Shown here: piece after piece, positions 10,761 through 23,387 of the stretch
Numbering within the stretch: position 1 is the stretch's first letter
Layout of the letters: every line of letters begins with the position of its first letter
Source: Porites lobata
Lineage: Eukaryota; Cnidaria; Anthozoa; Scleractinia; Poritidae
Direction of reading: 5' to 3'
Assembly (NCBI GenBank): GCA_942486035.1
Contig: CALNXK010000024.1
Coordinates: 4,361,001 to 4,425,000, forward strand
DNA length: 64,000 nucleotides
Program-made: the position numbers and the translations under genes
Notes under the pieces: generated by a model
What the model saw: the letters and a program-made list of their open reading frames with translations, nothing else
The model's database searches: none
What the model was told of the DNA's origin: nothing

Positions 10761-11918
10761 ATCTGCCAGTGGGAATATCAACGTTTTACACACTGTTGAC
10801 GAGAATTAAGTACATGATCAAACACAATAAAACTAATTAAAACTTCAACAAATTCTCCCATTAATAACAACAACTTTTATTCAAACACGGTTAAAATTAA
10901 AGCTAATACAGCTTCGAAACACGGAACACTCACGCGATGGTGATATGACACAAGTCGCCCCCACAAGTCGTACTTGTTCTGTCCCCTCTGGATAATTAGA
11001 CGTTCTAAGGAGGATGGAGTTATGCGATGAAATATTTTATAAATTAAAGTGGCTATCTTGGTCATGTACATGTCAAATAACGAGTCTCACTTGACTGATT
11101 TTCGAACGTCTACAGAGGGTAAGTAACGGGGCAGTTTATATATGACTTTAGCAGCTCTGCAATAATGTTATAGATTCCACAACATTTCTTAAAACATTCT
11201 TTTTATTGGTGGCATACCCCCAAATTGGTAGCGCAAGACCGCTTATTTGTAGCGTAAGACCACTTATTCTGTAGAAAACGTGTAGAGACAACAAATGGAT
11301 AAAGTATGGAATATTTTTTGAAGGATAGCTACCATACTTTAATTTGCAGTTTGGGATTTGTAGGGGATTTGTAGGGATCGGCGTTTTCTCCAGGAAAATT
11401 TTACACAAACTTGTGCCCAGTTTACTACTCGCCCAGTGCGAATCCCTTGTTTTTGGGAAGCCATAATGTCCCATCGTGATCGAGCAATCATTTTCTTCAG
11501 TTTTGCACTGTTAAACTTATCTCCTTTTAGCAGTAGCCCTTTGGTCGGTGGAAATTGCCCCAAGGTTAGTGAAATGAAAGGAAATTTTACATGAAACATG
11601 AATTCAGTTTACATTCAAGGTATTGCTCTCTGAAATTTCTTCGTGAAATCAGGAAGCTTTGTGAGGTTAATGTTATCGGGAAAAATGTCTGGTTTATTCA
11701 GATTTGAAGTCTCTTTTATTATTTTCACTCAAGCACGAGGCACTACTCGATAACTTCAAGTCTAATTATTTTTTAGACAAAGGGGAAACAATTGAGGTAA
11801 GATTTTACAAACAAATTGACGGTTCTTAGTATAAAGTGTTTGAAGCATTTAACAGTCGTTAATGTTTTTATAAACTCAAGGCTTAATGATATCTTTTCGT
11901 TTTTTCGTGGGCATTCAG
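10761..11918. other. Conserved 3' flank block of the unit, non-coding as far as seen
   Basis: This matches 20995-22160 and 22580-22720 (unit 2) and 62650-63260 (unit 4), with local insertions. A minus-strand frame (11339-11599, containing LGQFPPTKGLLLK) is only partly preserved in the other copies, so coding status is doubtful. No gene is called. Confidence 0.4.
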
Positions 11919-13390
11919 GTTTGGGCTCAACTTATTCCTGGACCATGGGAGGATAATCGTGTAATTGTGAGTATAAAACTTACAGATACAATAGTTACGT
12001 GGAAAACAACAAAAACTTTACAGCTAGAGCGAGCCATAGAGCAAAAACAGTCTGAATCACAACTGTGTAGATGTTGTGGTTCAAAGTTTCCTTTGCTTTG
12101 ATAATTTTGAAAACAGCTTAAAGTTTGTCACAAAACGTATCAACTACATTAAGTTATGTGAGAAATTACATTATTTTGACTTACATTGAAAGAGAGGCGC
12201 TGCGATAGGGCCAAAAAGCTTGAGAGTAGTGACCCTTTTTCTCGACAAAAACAAAAATTGTGCATTCATTTCAGTTTTTGATTGTGTGAATCAGGTTCTG
12301 AGGAACGGCCTATGTAATCCTTCCCCCTTAAAGCCAATGTTAACACTAACTTCATACTTAGGAAGGAGAGGTGGGCAGATGTTTACCAGAACCTTATACA
12401 CTTTGACTCAGATCGATTGTTGTCATCAATCTAAGGAAAAAGAAAGGAAAAATAACACCTGATTGAAAAATGTTACCTGCCAAGGAAAAATTGAGCTTAG
12501 GCAGAAAATTATTTTTTAAGTGGAGAAATAAAGTACTGTCGTCTGGTGTTGAGTGTCCAAATATCCGGAAGCATTGTCAGTCGCAAAGGCCGATGTTGAC
12601 TTTGTTGTTTATTAATTATTTCAGCGATATAGTTGTTATGCAACAATAAACTATTTGGTTTAATTTGTGAATTGTAAATCATTCCGTACCTGAACTGAAT
12701 CACAGAGGTTTGTCATCTGATATGAAACCAATTGTTTTCTCCTATATTCTCTACCAGTAAAGATGATAAAACTGTCATTAGAATATACATACTTTGTTAA
12801 TTAATTTCAGGGCAGCCTTTCAAATACTGAGTATCTAACATTCAACTTGAGAAGCTGGGAAACCTCTTCAGAAAAACAAGGAATAGGAGTTATCTCTAGA
12901 AATGTTGTAAGTTGAAGTCAATAAGATTCTTATGCTAGTATAATAATGATAATATTATTATTATTATTGCTGTTGGATTATGAAAACAGAGAATGCCAGA
13001 AGTATTTCTGGAATGGTAGTATTGTAAAAAAAAAGGTGCCAGGAGTGACGCAACAAAATTACTGCGTGGAAGTTATAATTAGTTTGTAGGCTCCTCAAGT
13101 GTCAAACCAAATTCAACACTCCCAATGTTAATATATGTCAGACATTTACCATTTTAAAATGATTAATTATTGTCCATTGCCTCAAGATTGCAAACTGGCC
13201 TTTGTTTAAGGAGATTGCAATTTTTTTTGGCATTTAATGCTTGGAAGGTGATCACGCCAATATTTTTAAGGGTGTGGCTTAATTGCCCTATTTTTGACAG
13301 GAGATGCTTTAATAATTTGATCTTTCAGACAGCTGCTGTCAAGGAAAAACAAAAGCAAATAGGAAACAAAAAAGTCAAGGCAACTGAAGG
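11919..13390 (+). CDS. Three orphan exon-like segments of an unrecognised gene
   Basis: Three segments have good splice signals and stay open in one phase. 11919-11966 (acceptor GCATTCAG, donor GTGAGT) encodes VWAQLIPGPWEDNRVI. 12811-12906 (acceptor TTAATTTCAG, donor GTAAGT; 96 bp) encodes a segment starting GSLSNTEYLTFNLRSWE. 13329-13390 (acceptor TCTTTCAG, donor GTATAG) encodes a Lys-rich piece, TAAVKEKQKQIGNKK. No family was recognised and no start or stop exon was found. A first-exon copy near 23475-23525 (unit 2) has lost its donor. The copy in unit 4 is split by a MITE. This may be the remnant of a gene co-duplicated with the collagens, or a spurious chain. Confidence 0.3.
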
Positions 13391-13469
13391 GTATAGGAAT
13401 ACAGTAAATGAATAAATTATTTTAATGAAAATGTTATGATAGGCTGTTATGGAATATTTAAGAATGGTT

Positions 13470-13725
13470 TAGGTATAAGGTTGTCTAGGGATCAAAACTT
13501 ACCTTTTCGAAAATTTCAGCCAGAAAAATGGCTCCCGAAAATTCTAGGTGACCTTTTTAGGGTAAAAATCCGTAAAAATGGGCAATTATACCATTTTTTA
13601 GCTGTTCGAAAATCTTAGGAGAGGCAGGCAAGCAAGAAATTTTACGACAAATGTTCCGAAAATTCTAGATCTCAAATCTTCTTCCGAACAGATATTTCCC
13701 GAAAATTGACGTTGGGTACCCCTGA
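13470..13725. repeat. Dispersed repeat of the TTCGAAAATTCTAG / GGGCACCC family
   Basis: An inverted copy of sequence at 37755-38010, sharing words such as CCGAAAATTCTAG, AGGCAGGCAAG and CCGAACAGATATTT. It ends in GTTGGGTACCCCTG, close to the termini of the MITE at 16167-16661. It forms the boundary between units 1 and 2. Confidence 0.6.
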
Positions 13726-15040
13726 CACTTCTAACAATCTCGCCTCCGCTATTACGCAGACTAACTCGCCGTCCCAACTGGGCTAGCCTGCGTCGCAGAC
13801 ACTCTAAACCGCCTGGATAGCTGAGCAGTGTGCATATAGACGTAGTTACCGAGTTGTAGCAAATGGATTATGGTAACAGAAGCAGATCATTCCTAGGATT
13901 CTACAGTGGCCCAGAAGGGTCACACATGTAAATTAAAAATGTTGCTGCAAACTAAAATTGGATTGTCCCCCGGAGCAACAGAAAACGATAAATCAAAATT
14001 ATACTTAGACTAATATGATTTATACGAAAGAACAGAGCTGATGTTGCTCAATTCCCTCCTGCCTTTGAGCATGACACGTGGCCATGTTCTTGAAGGTAAA
14101 TTACTCTATCAATATTCAACCTAGTTTCTGTAGTTTGATTCATCTTCCTTTAATTCAGCAAATACAAAGGAAATCCTGCTTCAACCCTACAAAGGATTTC
14201 ACCTGTGACAGCCGCACCAAAAATGTGTCATCTACAAATGCCACCGAATTTTTCAAAATTAAGTTTGACAAATTTTGTATGTTTAGACTTTCACATAGCG
14301 TGTTCTTTTATCTCAATACGACAAAAAGGAGTAAATTTAGATCTTTACCAATAAAAGAACTTTCATTAATACTCTTCCAAAGCTGTGTTAATTGAATGAT
14401 TTTCTTTGTTTACCAGCTAGCCGAAATGATGTTAATGACTGTGTTAATTCATTTAGCCCGCGAGCATTAGCTCTCTATTTAGGGCAAATCATGAAAGAGG
14501 CCTTCCAAGGGGGTATGCTGTCCTTTTGTTTGTCATTCCTCAGGCTGCCTGTAGCCTGGTAGTTTGGGAAAAAATATCGCTGTCGCATTTTAGCAAGGTC
14601 GAGAAAGTCGCTGTCGTTTGTCATATATTTTTCTGATACTCAACTTGAAATTTACCGCAGATATACAGGATATAGAGCCACGAAAGAAAAAAATGTTATT
14701 AAACTTTCTCCCTCGTGCTGAAAAGTTATACGCACATGCGTTCTCGCGCAGATCGCTTGGCTCGCCCGAATGGAGAGCTTGAAACCTCACTATCAAAAAT
14801 TTTGTGTAGACTTAAATAAATAAGCTTAACATGCAAATTTAAGAGATTTTACATTACACAGTGGCCGGCTGGAATAAAGATATACTCAGTACGGATTCCA
14901 ATACTTTCCTTAACTTCCGCTTTTAAACGCCACTGCGTCAAACTGGGCTGGGCTTCTTGTGTAGCAAAAACGCTTAATCTTGTTCTGAAACAATTTGTCC
15001 GTATATGACGTCTTCATACTTAATATGACTATACGGATAA
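13726..15040. other. 5' flank of unit 2
   Basis: Nearly identical to the 5' flank of unit 4, with an internal gap there: 13726-13900 matches 55965-56140 and 14150-15040 matches 56150-57040. The similarity to unit 3 (25166-26640) is weaker. No gene was seen. An open frame at 14078-14395 is AT-rich and not conserved. Confidence 0.6.
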
Positions 15041-15257
15041 TATAGAAGATTGTTTACTTATTGCCCTTGCATATTTAAGTCTGTTGGAAGCTCACATCCG
15101 CCTTCGGATGACCTTGGATGATACGTCATAAGCGCGAAAAAGTTCTCGTCTTCATTTTTGTACCATCCAAGCCTCGAAATTGTTTTCACGTAACAACATT
15201 TTGTGGAGGATAGACAAAAGGTTGTTTTCTGTTTCAAAAACTAAAAGTTCCTTTAAA
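15041..15257 (+). promoter_or_regulatory. Putative G2 promoter: TATA-like box, CRE-like site, hairpin
   Basis: ATATTTAAG (15071-15079), a perfect CATCCG/CGGATG inverted repeat, and ATACGTCAT (about 15121-15129), in the arrangement shared by all four collagen genes. The site is CRE-like. Function is inferred. Confidence 0.45.
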
Positions 15258-18200
15258 ATGAAGTTATCACCAGCGGTTACCCCTCGTACCAGCCTACGTT
15301 TCGTGGCTGTGTCTGTGATGTTCTGTGCTATTCTGGTTGACATTTTTGCACTTGAAGAAAAACTGGCGCGAAAACCGCGAGAAGAAGATCGCGTATCTGA
15401 GGGCACTGAAGTTGGTGGAAAACAATCGCAGTTGTACCGTGATCGAAGAACGGTGAAAAATAACGCGACCCCCAACCTGTCGGAATTTGCAAACCGGCTG
15501 AAAGATCTTGAAGAAAGGTATAATCTTAACTCGGCGATTCGCTATGAATCTCGCTTTTCTATCACGTGGGCAATGTTAAATGTTGGTTACGTGTCACTAT
15601 TCTAGATTCAAACTGCTAAGAAAATGGTGAATTTACTAAAATCATTTCTCTTTTTAAGCCACAACAAGAGCGTACATTTGATGATCAGACGATTTCAAGA
15701 GTTGGAGAAAAGGTTTGAGAAATAAAATTAAATGCATCATTACCGTGTAATTGCTTTTTAAAAGCTAACAAGTGACTTCCGAAATTGTTACCCCTAAGGA
15801 TTGCATAGGAAACCCGTTCGATTTCTTGTCTGGCGAAGAATGTTATTTCACCCATTTCCAACTTGATGTAGAAAAGGGGAAATACCGAGAAAGCCCCTGT
15901 TATCCAGGCCGGACACTTATTATATCTGGACGGCACTGGTGGATGTGCAGTGGAAGACTTGTGTGGGAACTGAGTTTCATCCAAAATCCGCTTAACATCG
16001 TTCAGTGTAGTGACCAGAGTTATTGTTGATTATCTTTTATCTTTTAGCTATAAACTGACTTGGTTACAGACTTAATTCACATCATCGACGCAATTATTTC
16101 CTAGAGCAAAAGAAGCTTAATTAAGAGCTGTAAAAAGCAATAAATAAAAGAAAACACCGTTTAACACAGGGGCACCCAACGGCTGTTTTCTGTAAAATAT
16201 CTGTTCGGAGAAGCAAATATTGCCTCAAATTTTCCATTTCTCGAGGAGGGCTAAAAATTTCTAGATAATCATTCCACTCACGTACAATTTTCGAAGCTTA
16301 TCTTATAAATTCCCTACGATTTCTAAGGTTTAACTTTTCACATTTCACTCCCCAGGTTAGGCTATTTTTCGTAGAAAAGAAAAAGAATCCTAAAATTTTT
16401 GGATTCAAAAATGGGATGGAGAGCCTGAGAGGAATCAGAAAAATTATCACTTTCTTAATGCGTTTAACTGCATCTACAATTTTCGGGAAAGTAATACTGA
16501 GCCCATGTAATTTCGGAAACTCTCAAGTTGCCCTAGAATGACCGAACAGATACAAACTTTATCACCGCTTAAAACGCATTCCTAGAGATTTAAAAGCTCT
16601 CTGGATAGCCTAAAAAGTGTTTTCAATGCATTTAGGAGGAAACCGTCGTTGAGTGCCCCTGTTAACAGATTTCTTAGAGTTAAAATATATCAAGCCTAAT
16701 TAAGCCTCAACTGGTTGGGGTTTAAGGCTATTTTCACACTATACTGATCTATACTGGAAAGCGTTTCGTATCGACGCGAAAAGCTGTTGGGTTTATATAG
16801 TATCAACAGCAACGGCACAGAACTGGAACGTTCACACACGCATCGAAGCGGTTGACCGAGAGGGTTTGGTGAACTAAATCCCAGTCTTCACTTCTCACCC
16901 CCTAAATGTTTACTTCCATCTCAGTAGATTCCAGTCCTCGCTCCTACATTTCAAGTATTCCCGCAAAGATTCACTTCACAAAGTGTGGCGCAAGGTGGCA
17001 CATGACCTATCTGATATGTTACGCTCCATTTTAATGTTCGGCGCAGCGCAGCCTCGCTCCGTTACATTGAGCGGAAATGAAATGTGTGAACAGAGGCCCT
17101 ATCCGGTACAGTGTGAACATGGGTTAAGTCACGGCGAAAGTACTTGTTAGGCTGCGTGCAAACGGACGCAACAACTCCCAACATTGTTGCGCCAACAATG
17201 TTGGGAGTTGTTGCGTGCGTGTTGGCAGTGGTGTGCAAACGGATGCAGCAACTCCCAACAATGTTGGGACCTGCAGTGCATCGTGGGAAGGATACAACCC
17301 ATAAGTCTTTGTAAACCATGCGTCATGAGCATGCGTGGCCCCAACAATGTTGGAAGAACTGTGCAAACGGATTCAACATTGTTGCGCTACGCTTCGGCGA
17401 TCACGGAACAAAAAGAAATGTTGGGAGTTGTTGGCTGAAAAGTTTGACCGGTTTCAAACTTTGCGCAACAACACGCAACAACATCCAACAACATGCAACA
17501 GGGTGTGCAAACGGACGCAACATGTAACATCCAACAATGTTGGGAGTTGTTGGTCAACAATGTTGCGTCCGTTTGCACGCAGCCCTAGACTGTCTCTGAG
17601 ATCTTTTATGGTTGATCTTTTTTTCAGACTTGATGGCTTACTGCGATTATCTCCTCGACCAGCAGGGGAATCCTACGGGTCACTTTTGAGCTACCTTCTT
17701 GGTAAAATACGATATTAAATCCAGTCGAGAGTTACCTGAGGCAATAATAGTAATAATCAATATAGGCAAAATGATGTCAGGTCTATTTGGCATGGTAAAT
17801 GTGCTGTGATTTATGGGTGATATCACTGGCGTGTCTCTATTTCAGGTCAGCATATGCAAAACCCTGGAAAGGGACGAGTTGGACCACCCGGCCCTCCAGG
17901 GAAACAAGGGCCAGCTGGACCAAAAGGATCAAAAGGTGAAAAGGGAAAACGACAAAGATCGAGGATATGAAGGGAAAAATGAAAATTGTATAACACCAAC
18001 TGTAAACGCAGCGGAAAGAGCAAATGAAACTCGTTTTGTAATTTCAGTTTTTATGTTCCAGCAATTAGAAGTTAGCCAGCAGTAAAGAAGAAGTGCGGTT
18101 ATCGATGTTAAATTAACATCTCAGTTATTTTCTGACAAAGTATTTCTTTTGCGGTTCTTGCAGTTTATGATCATGGAGTGTATCAGTTGCAAGCCAGCCA

Positions 18201-20156
18201 ATTTTCAACCGCTACACGCGTAAAAGCAAATGTGGATTGTAAGAAGTCCATAGGAGAAAAAAGCACTTTTATGGATTCCACCTTTTAAGCACTAAAATAA
18301 GTAAAAAAGCTGGCATCGAGTTCTTTGACTCATTTTATACTCTGCAGGGGAACAAGGAAAACCAGGTACCAACAAGCCATTCCCAGGCCCCCCTGGTCCA
18401 AAAGGAGACCAGGGAGCAGTTGGGAAGACTGGAGCGCAGGGACCACAGGGTACCAAAGGAGAAAAAGGACAGGATGGAGTTGGGACATCAGGAGTGAAGT
18501 ACGTTCGCTGGGGAAGGACCACATGTCCTAGTGGTGCGCAGATAGTTTATAAAGGTAAGCGAAAAGGAGCTTACATGATAGTTACTATTACTCCTATGGT
18601 CCTAAAGACGGAAAAAGTGATAACCTGAAGATTTTTATGCCACATACACTTACTAATCATTATTTAAAAGTGACAACTATGAAATTTCTCCAAGCTTGTT
18701 ACATTTACTAGTCATGACCCGGGCATCTCTTTAACTTATCTTTTTGCTGCATCTTTCCAGCATATTTTAAACCTTTCAGTGTAACTGGTTCGTACCTGTT
18801 CATGCATAAAACAGACGGAAATCTGGGTATGAGATAAAGACCCTTGTTTTTCCTAACAACGCGCGCTCTCAGGGCATTTACGTTGAGGTCACATGAAAAT
18901 GTATCCCGCAAAGTTTTTTTTTTTTTTTTTTTTTGACTCTATGTCATCGATCAGACCCCTGAACAGTGAATTATCACCCAAGAAGCATAAATGATTGCCG
19001 CTTGCTGAAATTTAGTTTCATAACAGTTTGTACAAGTAGGCTTTTCCATGTTTTAGTGATCAATATAAATAGACAAGGAAATGACAAAAAAAAAATGATA
19101 GTGTAATTCTAGAGTATTGTATCAAATTTTTGCCTCAAAATGTTACAGCCATTTGTGGTTTGTGGTCTTGGTGTTTTTTAAAAACAATCTGATTAGTTCG
19201 CTATCTTAATATTCACCTCTTAGCCATATTGCGTGAGCTAGATGTTTTGCCAATTTTTTGAGTAAGAACTAGTCAACAGAATCGTATGGTTAATGTTTTT
19301 GAAGGTACGAAAAGATTTCAAACTATTTTAACTGCGTTTTCCGACTTACTTTAAAAGCAGAATGTTTTTCGTTTGCAACAACAGTTTACTTGAGTAGAGG
19401 ATGCCATTTTGTTAACTCAGCATTTCCTTACAAGGGGAATTCAGTTGCCTAGAAATCAAAGTTAATTTATGATGCAAGAAGATGAAAGCAAATGTTCCCG
19501 AAATTTCTTCATTTCAAATAACCAAGACAGAGAAAAGACGCCTTGCCTCCCTCAACCGCTAGCCGCCATTTAATGCACTTGCGAAGAGCGGAACAGGAAA
19601 GCTTTTAATTAACTTGGCGAGTTGACAGAATTTCAAAGAATAATTGTTGTTGATATTTTTTTGCTTTGTATCAGGTATAATGGGTGGAGAGCATTACGCT
19701 CACCAAGGTGGTGGAGCGAACTACCTCTGCCTTCCACACAATCCAAAGTATGACAAGTACAAGGATGGCCATCAGAACTCCGGATACATGTACGGCACTG
19801 AATATGAAGTAGATGATCGCAACGGAAACCCTTTTGAGAGAAATCTTCACGATCATGAAGCACCATGCGTTATCTGCTTCGTCAAGTCACGTGGCTCGAT
19901 GCTCATGATGCCTGCTAGGAATGACTGTCCGTCTGGATGGACCGAGGAGTATCATGGGTACCTGATGACTGCATATTATAACCACAAGCATTCAACTGAT
20001 TTCATCTGTGTTGACAGGGATTCAGAGTTTGTTCGTGGTAGCCGTGCCAACAAGAATGGTGCTTTGCTGTACCCTGTGGAGGGTGTTTGTGGCTCACTCC
20101 CATGTCTTCCTTATGTCAGCGGTCGAGAGTTGACATGCGCTGTGTGCACCAAGTGA
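15258..20156 (+). CDS. G2: intact membrane-anchored short-chain collagen C4-like protein (388 aa)
   Basis: Exons 15258-15517, 15659-15712, 17628-17701, 17846-17935, 18348-18554 and 19675-20156. The start MKLSPAV is chosen because G3 and G4 share it and it precedes the hydrophobic segment. Residues 1-13 are basic and 14-32 hydrophobic (signal anchor, type II topology likely). RDRR at 61-64 is a furin-type site, followed by the NAT sequon. About 73-110 is a coiled coil (FANRLKDLEE...RRFQELEK). A linker and about 75 residues of Gly-X-Y collagen with one break (GTNKPFPG) follow, then YVRWGRTTCPSG and a C-terminal domain; the domain region has 10 cysteines. The spongin short-chain collagen family forms extracellular matrix; a cell-surface, shed trimer is my inference. 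Exon 4 has a single 27 bp unit, the minimum in this array. Confidence 0.85.
16167..16661. mobile_element. MITE with CAGGGGCACCCAACG termini in G2 intron 2
   Basis: The left end CAGGGGCACCCAACGGC and right end CGTCGTTGAGTGCCCCTG are inverted. TTAACA directly flanks both sides (16161-16166, 16662-16667), consistent with a target duplication. About 495 bp, no coding sequence. The copy in G4 is cut off by a deletion. Confidence 0.7.
17150..17584. mobile_element. Foldback element rich in CAACATTGTTG words, just before G2 exon 3
   Basis: The ends GGCTGCGTGCAAACGGACGC and its complement define about 435 bp. The inside repeats CCCAACAATGTTGGGAG palindromes and GTGCAAACGGA words, giving several nested hairpins. 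It ends only about 44 bp upstream of exon 3. The same element sits at 58450-58885 in G4. Open frames across it are artefacts of the repeats. Confidence 0.7.
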
Positions 20157-22176
20157 CGGGAAGATACATTTCACTGTGGCATGGCTGACATTCCGATAAG
20201 CTACGGAAACCAAAAATTAATGGTTAAATCACTAGATACTTTTAACTAGTCTTAAAACACACCGCGTTATCTGGTCTGCCAGCACTAATGCGCCAGAAAA
20301 GTTCGCTGTAACTTAATACGGGATGTAAGCAATAACAATTAAAATAAGGTGAAAACATTGATTAAAAAAAAAATGAGTTTCTTTACTTCCTTTTCCAACC
20401 GATTCCAAGAAATCAGTACAAATGCCCTGTCAGCCGGTAAGTATCAAAACCAATCTTTGACGACCATACAAGAGAAGAGAATTCCTCACCAGATTGTGGC
20501 TCGTCTGACAGGCGTTATTTGGCGTTGACAAGATAAAAGCGCCAAGCGCGAGGCAAGGGGGCACGGATTCTCGGGGAATCTGGCTTTAAAGCCTACAAGG
20601 TGTCTGCGCGCTGCCTGTCAACTGTGATCCCAGGTTTGCCGAGTACGTACCTCACACTGCGCTCGCAGTTTACGCGCATGATCAATATATCTGATTGCAC
20701 CTGGTAGGTAGACCGCTATCGGTGGTCCTTCTGTCCTCCGGGCCAATCTCAGGGCCACACGCGGCGAGTGAAAAAGTAAAATTACTCTGATTCAAAAGAA
20801 AAATAAGAGACTGCTCGCAGTCTACCTGGTAGGGAACGGGACGGCGAATTTTGTAGAAACAGATTATCAAGTTGTTGTCAGGCGAGCTCTTGCGACGGCT
20901 ACTCATTGGAAGAACAGAAATGGGAGATTATATCACTATATTTTTAACCCATTAAGCCGTGACAGTGATGAACAACAAATTTCTCCTTGGAATTATGCCA
21001 ATGTTTTACACATTGGTGACGAGAATAAAGGTCATGATCAAACACGATAAATCTAATGAAAACTTCAACAAATTCTCCCACTAACAACAACAACTTTTAC
21101 TTAAACATGGTTAAATTTAAAGCTAACACAGCTATTGGGGTCGTGTACATATCAACTAAAAACATGCTAATGAAAATACATAATTGTAATTAAAAAATCT
21201 ATACCTAAAAAGTGAAAAGTACTAAAATACTAGTGCATCCAAAAAATATAACTATATCAGTAGTATTGAATTGATTATTAGTCAGTAAAAGACGAAATCA
21301 CTGTCATTGGACACACTTAGGGGTGGTTCAGCTGAGAAATTGAGATTCTTGAGGGATTGAGTGGGTATGGCCATTTTAGCGTAGGCTCTTGTGTCAGCCA
21401 CGGATGAATCTAACAAGTTCCAAGCAATGGATCCTGTGTACGAGATGGGTTCTTTCATGTAGCAGTGGCGGATCCAGGGGAGGGGCCCGGGGGGGGGCTG
21501 GGCCCCTCTTTGTTTTTGGACCAAACTGAGGCCCGAAGGGCCGAAAAAAATTTTTTTTTAGACCAGTCCCCTTCCCCTTGTCTTAGGGTCTGGATTACTG
21601 TTTCCCCCCTTATCTGAAGGTTGTGTAGTACGTTTCGAAAGGCGGAATACTCACGCGATGGTGATGATACAAGTCGTACTTGCTCTCTCGCCTCTGGATT
21701 AGACATTCCAGGAGCCCTGACGCTTTCAGCATGATGGAGTGATGCAGTTAATTAATTTATAAATTAAAGTCGCTATCTTAGCCTTGAAAATGTCATAACG
21801 AGTCTCACTTGACTGATTTTCGAACGTCTACAGAGGGTAAGTAGCGGGGCAGATTATGTATGGCTCAAGCAGTTCTGCAATAATGTTATAGATTCCAAAA
21901 TACTTTAAAATTCATTCTTCTCCATAAAAAAAGAGAAAAAAAATACACAAACTTGTGCCCAGTTTACCACTCGCACAGTGCGAGTCCCTTCTCGTTTTGG
22001 GAAGCCATTATGTTCCATCGAGCAATGACCTTCTTCGATTTTGCTCTGTTAAACTTATCTCTTTTTAGCAGTAACCCTTTGGTCGGTGGAAATTGTCCCA
22101 AGGTTAGTTAAATGAAAGAAACTTTTACCGGAAACATCAATTTTACATTCAAGTTATTGCTCTCTGAAATTTTTAA
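20157..22176. other. 3' flank of unit 2 with repeats
   Basis: Resembles the G1 3' flank without the 2.8 kb insertion. About 21463-21580 is a dispersed repeat beginning GTGGCGGATCCAGGGGAGGG, with a following T/A run. No gene recognised. Confidence 0.5.
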
Positions 22177-22316
22177 AGGTGATGTTTAATACACGAGACG
22201 ATTCGCAACACAGCGTTGCAATGCTAGAACAATGCTGGAACCATTCGAAACAATGTTGCAACGCTGTGTTGCGCTAAAAATCGTCGTTGCGAATCGTCTC
22301 GTGCAACATCACCTTA
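22177..22316. mobile_element. Small hairpin MITE, AGGTGATG / CATCACC ends
   Basis: AGGTGATGTT...ACGAGACGATTCGCAAC is mirrored by GTTGCGAATCGTCTCGTGCA...CATCACC. The unit 1 and unit 4 flanks lack it (GAAATTTCTTCGTGAAATC-like empty site), which proves an insertion here. The flanks read TTAA / TTAA or TAA. Confidence 0.7.
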
Positions 22317-22377
22317 AGTGAAATCATCAAGCTTTGTGAGGTTAATGTTATCGGTAAAAATGTCTAATTATTCATAT

Positions 22378-22573
22378 ACTGTTCACAGTCCTCTATTTTT
22401 CCGTAAGATCATCGAGATCGAGCGCTTTGCGTTACAGGCGGCCATCTTGCATGAGTATAATCCCCGACGCCCGCCCCCTCGGTACATTTGAAAATCAAGA
22501 TACCCGTGACGGTAAGACGCAGTATATCTAAACGATCTCACCACGAAAAAATAGGGGACTGTGAACAGTCTAG
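22378..22573. mobile_element. MITE with ACTGTTCACAGTCC termini
   Basis: ACTGTTCACAGTCCTCTATT at the left is mirrored by AATAGGGGACTGTGAACAGT at the right. Units 1 and 4 lack it at the matching position. About 195 bp, non-coding. Confidence 0.65.
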
Positions 22574-22720
22574 TTTATTCACATTTCTTCTCTTTTATTT
22601 TTTTCACTCAAGCACGAGGCACTTCTCGATAACTTCTAGCCTAATTGCTTTTTAGACAAAGGGGAAATGAGGGAAGATTTTACAAACAAATTGACGGTTC
22701 TTAGTATAAAGTGATTGAAG

Positions 22721-23387
22721 AGGTAAATTAAGGCATGGGCCTCAATTTGCCTTAATTTGCTCTATTCGAAAGTGAGGGGATGGTCTATATCTAAGAGCTT
22801 TAGATGAAAAGACATAAAACTTTCCAGGTACCCACATTTTTAGTTTGGGTCAATTTCGTGCTTTAAAATTATGCAAATTAGGTCACGTGACCTCCATCGG
22901 CTGAGAAAGCTTGTTCTTGAAACGGCAACACTTTTTCGTGTGTCCTCAATTATTTTACCGGTTGCATAATGTTAAGGCCTTTTAATATATCACTTCTGTG
23001 CTTGGTCTTTTTTAGATATTTAAAATCGAAGGCGTTAAGATGGGATACGAATGCTTGGGGGGACTGGGTCTTATTGAAAAAGCCGTTTATTTTCTAAAAC
23101 AGTAAAAAATTCAAAAAAGGCTTGCCTTACACTTTGTCCTAAACCAGTCCGGTTTAATAACTCACAACAAAAAGTGTTGCCATTTTTGTTTAAAGACTTT
23201 TTATTGTTTTCTGGCCGTGTGGAGTCACGTGACAACAGTTGCATAATTGGAAATCATCTAATTGACAGAAGCCACACATGTATGTATCTGGCAAAGTCTC
23301 ATCTTTTTACTGCTTAAGTGCTCAGAGATAGACCACCCCCCATCACTTTTGGACTGAATCGTTGGGGACCCATGCCTTAATTTACCT
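22721..23387. mobile_element. 667 bp MITE with AGGTAAATTAAGGCATGGG termini, hAT-like flanks
   Basis: AGGTAAATTAAGGCATGGG (22721-22739) is mirrored by CCCATGCCTTAATTTACCT (23369-23387). The flanking octamers GATTGAAG and GAGTTAAG match at 6 of 8 positions, as for an aged 8 bp target duplication. The element is absent from units 1 and 4. Interior non-coding. Confidence 0.6.

Noticed and set aside
11339..11599. Minus-strand 86-codon frame containing LGQFPPTKGLLLK
   Set aside because: Copies near 21960-22130 and 62830-62990 have frame breaks and many replacements, so coding constraint is not evident.
22860..23240. Gene within the 667 bp MITE, suggested by two CACGTGAC words and CpG-like spots
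   Set aside because: No open frame of useful length. The terminal inverted repeats explain the segment as a mobile element.
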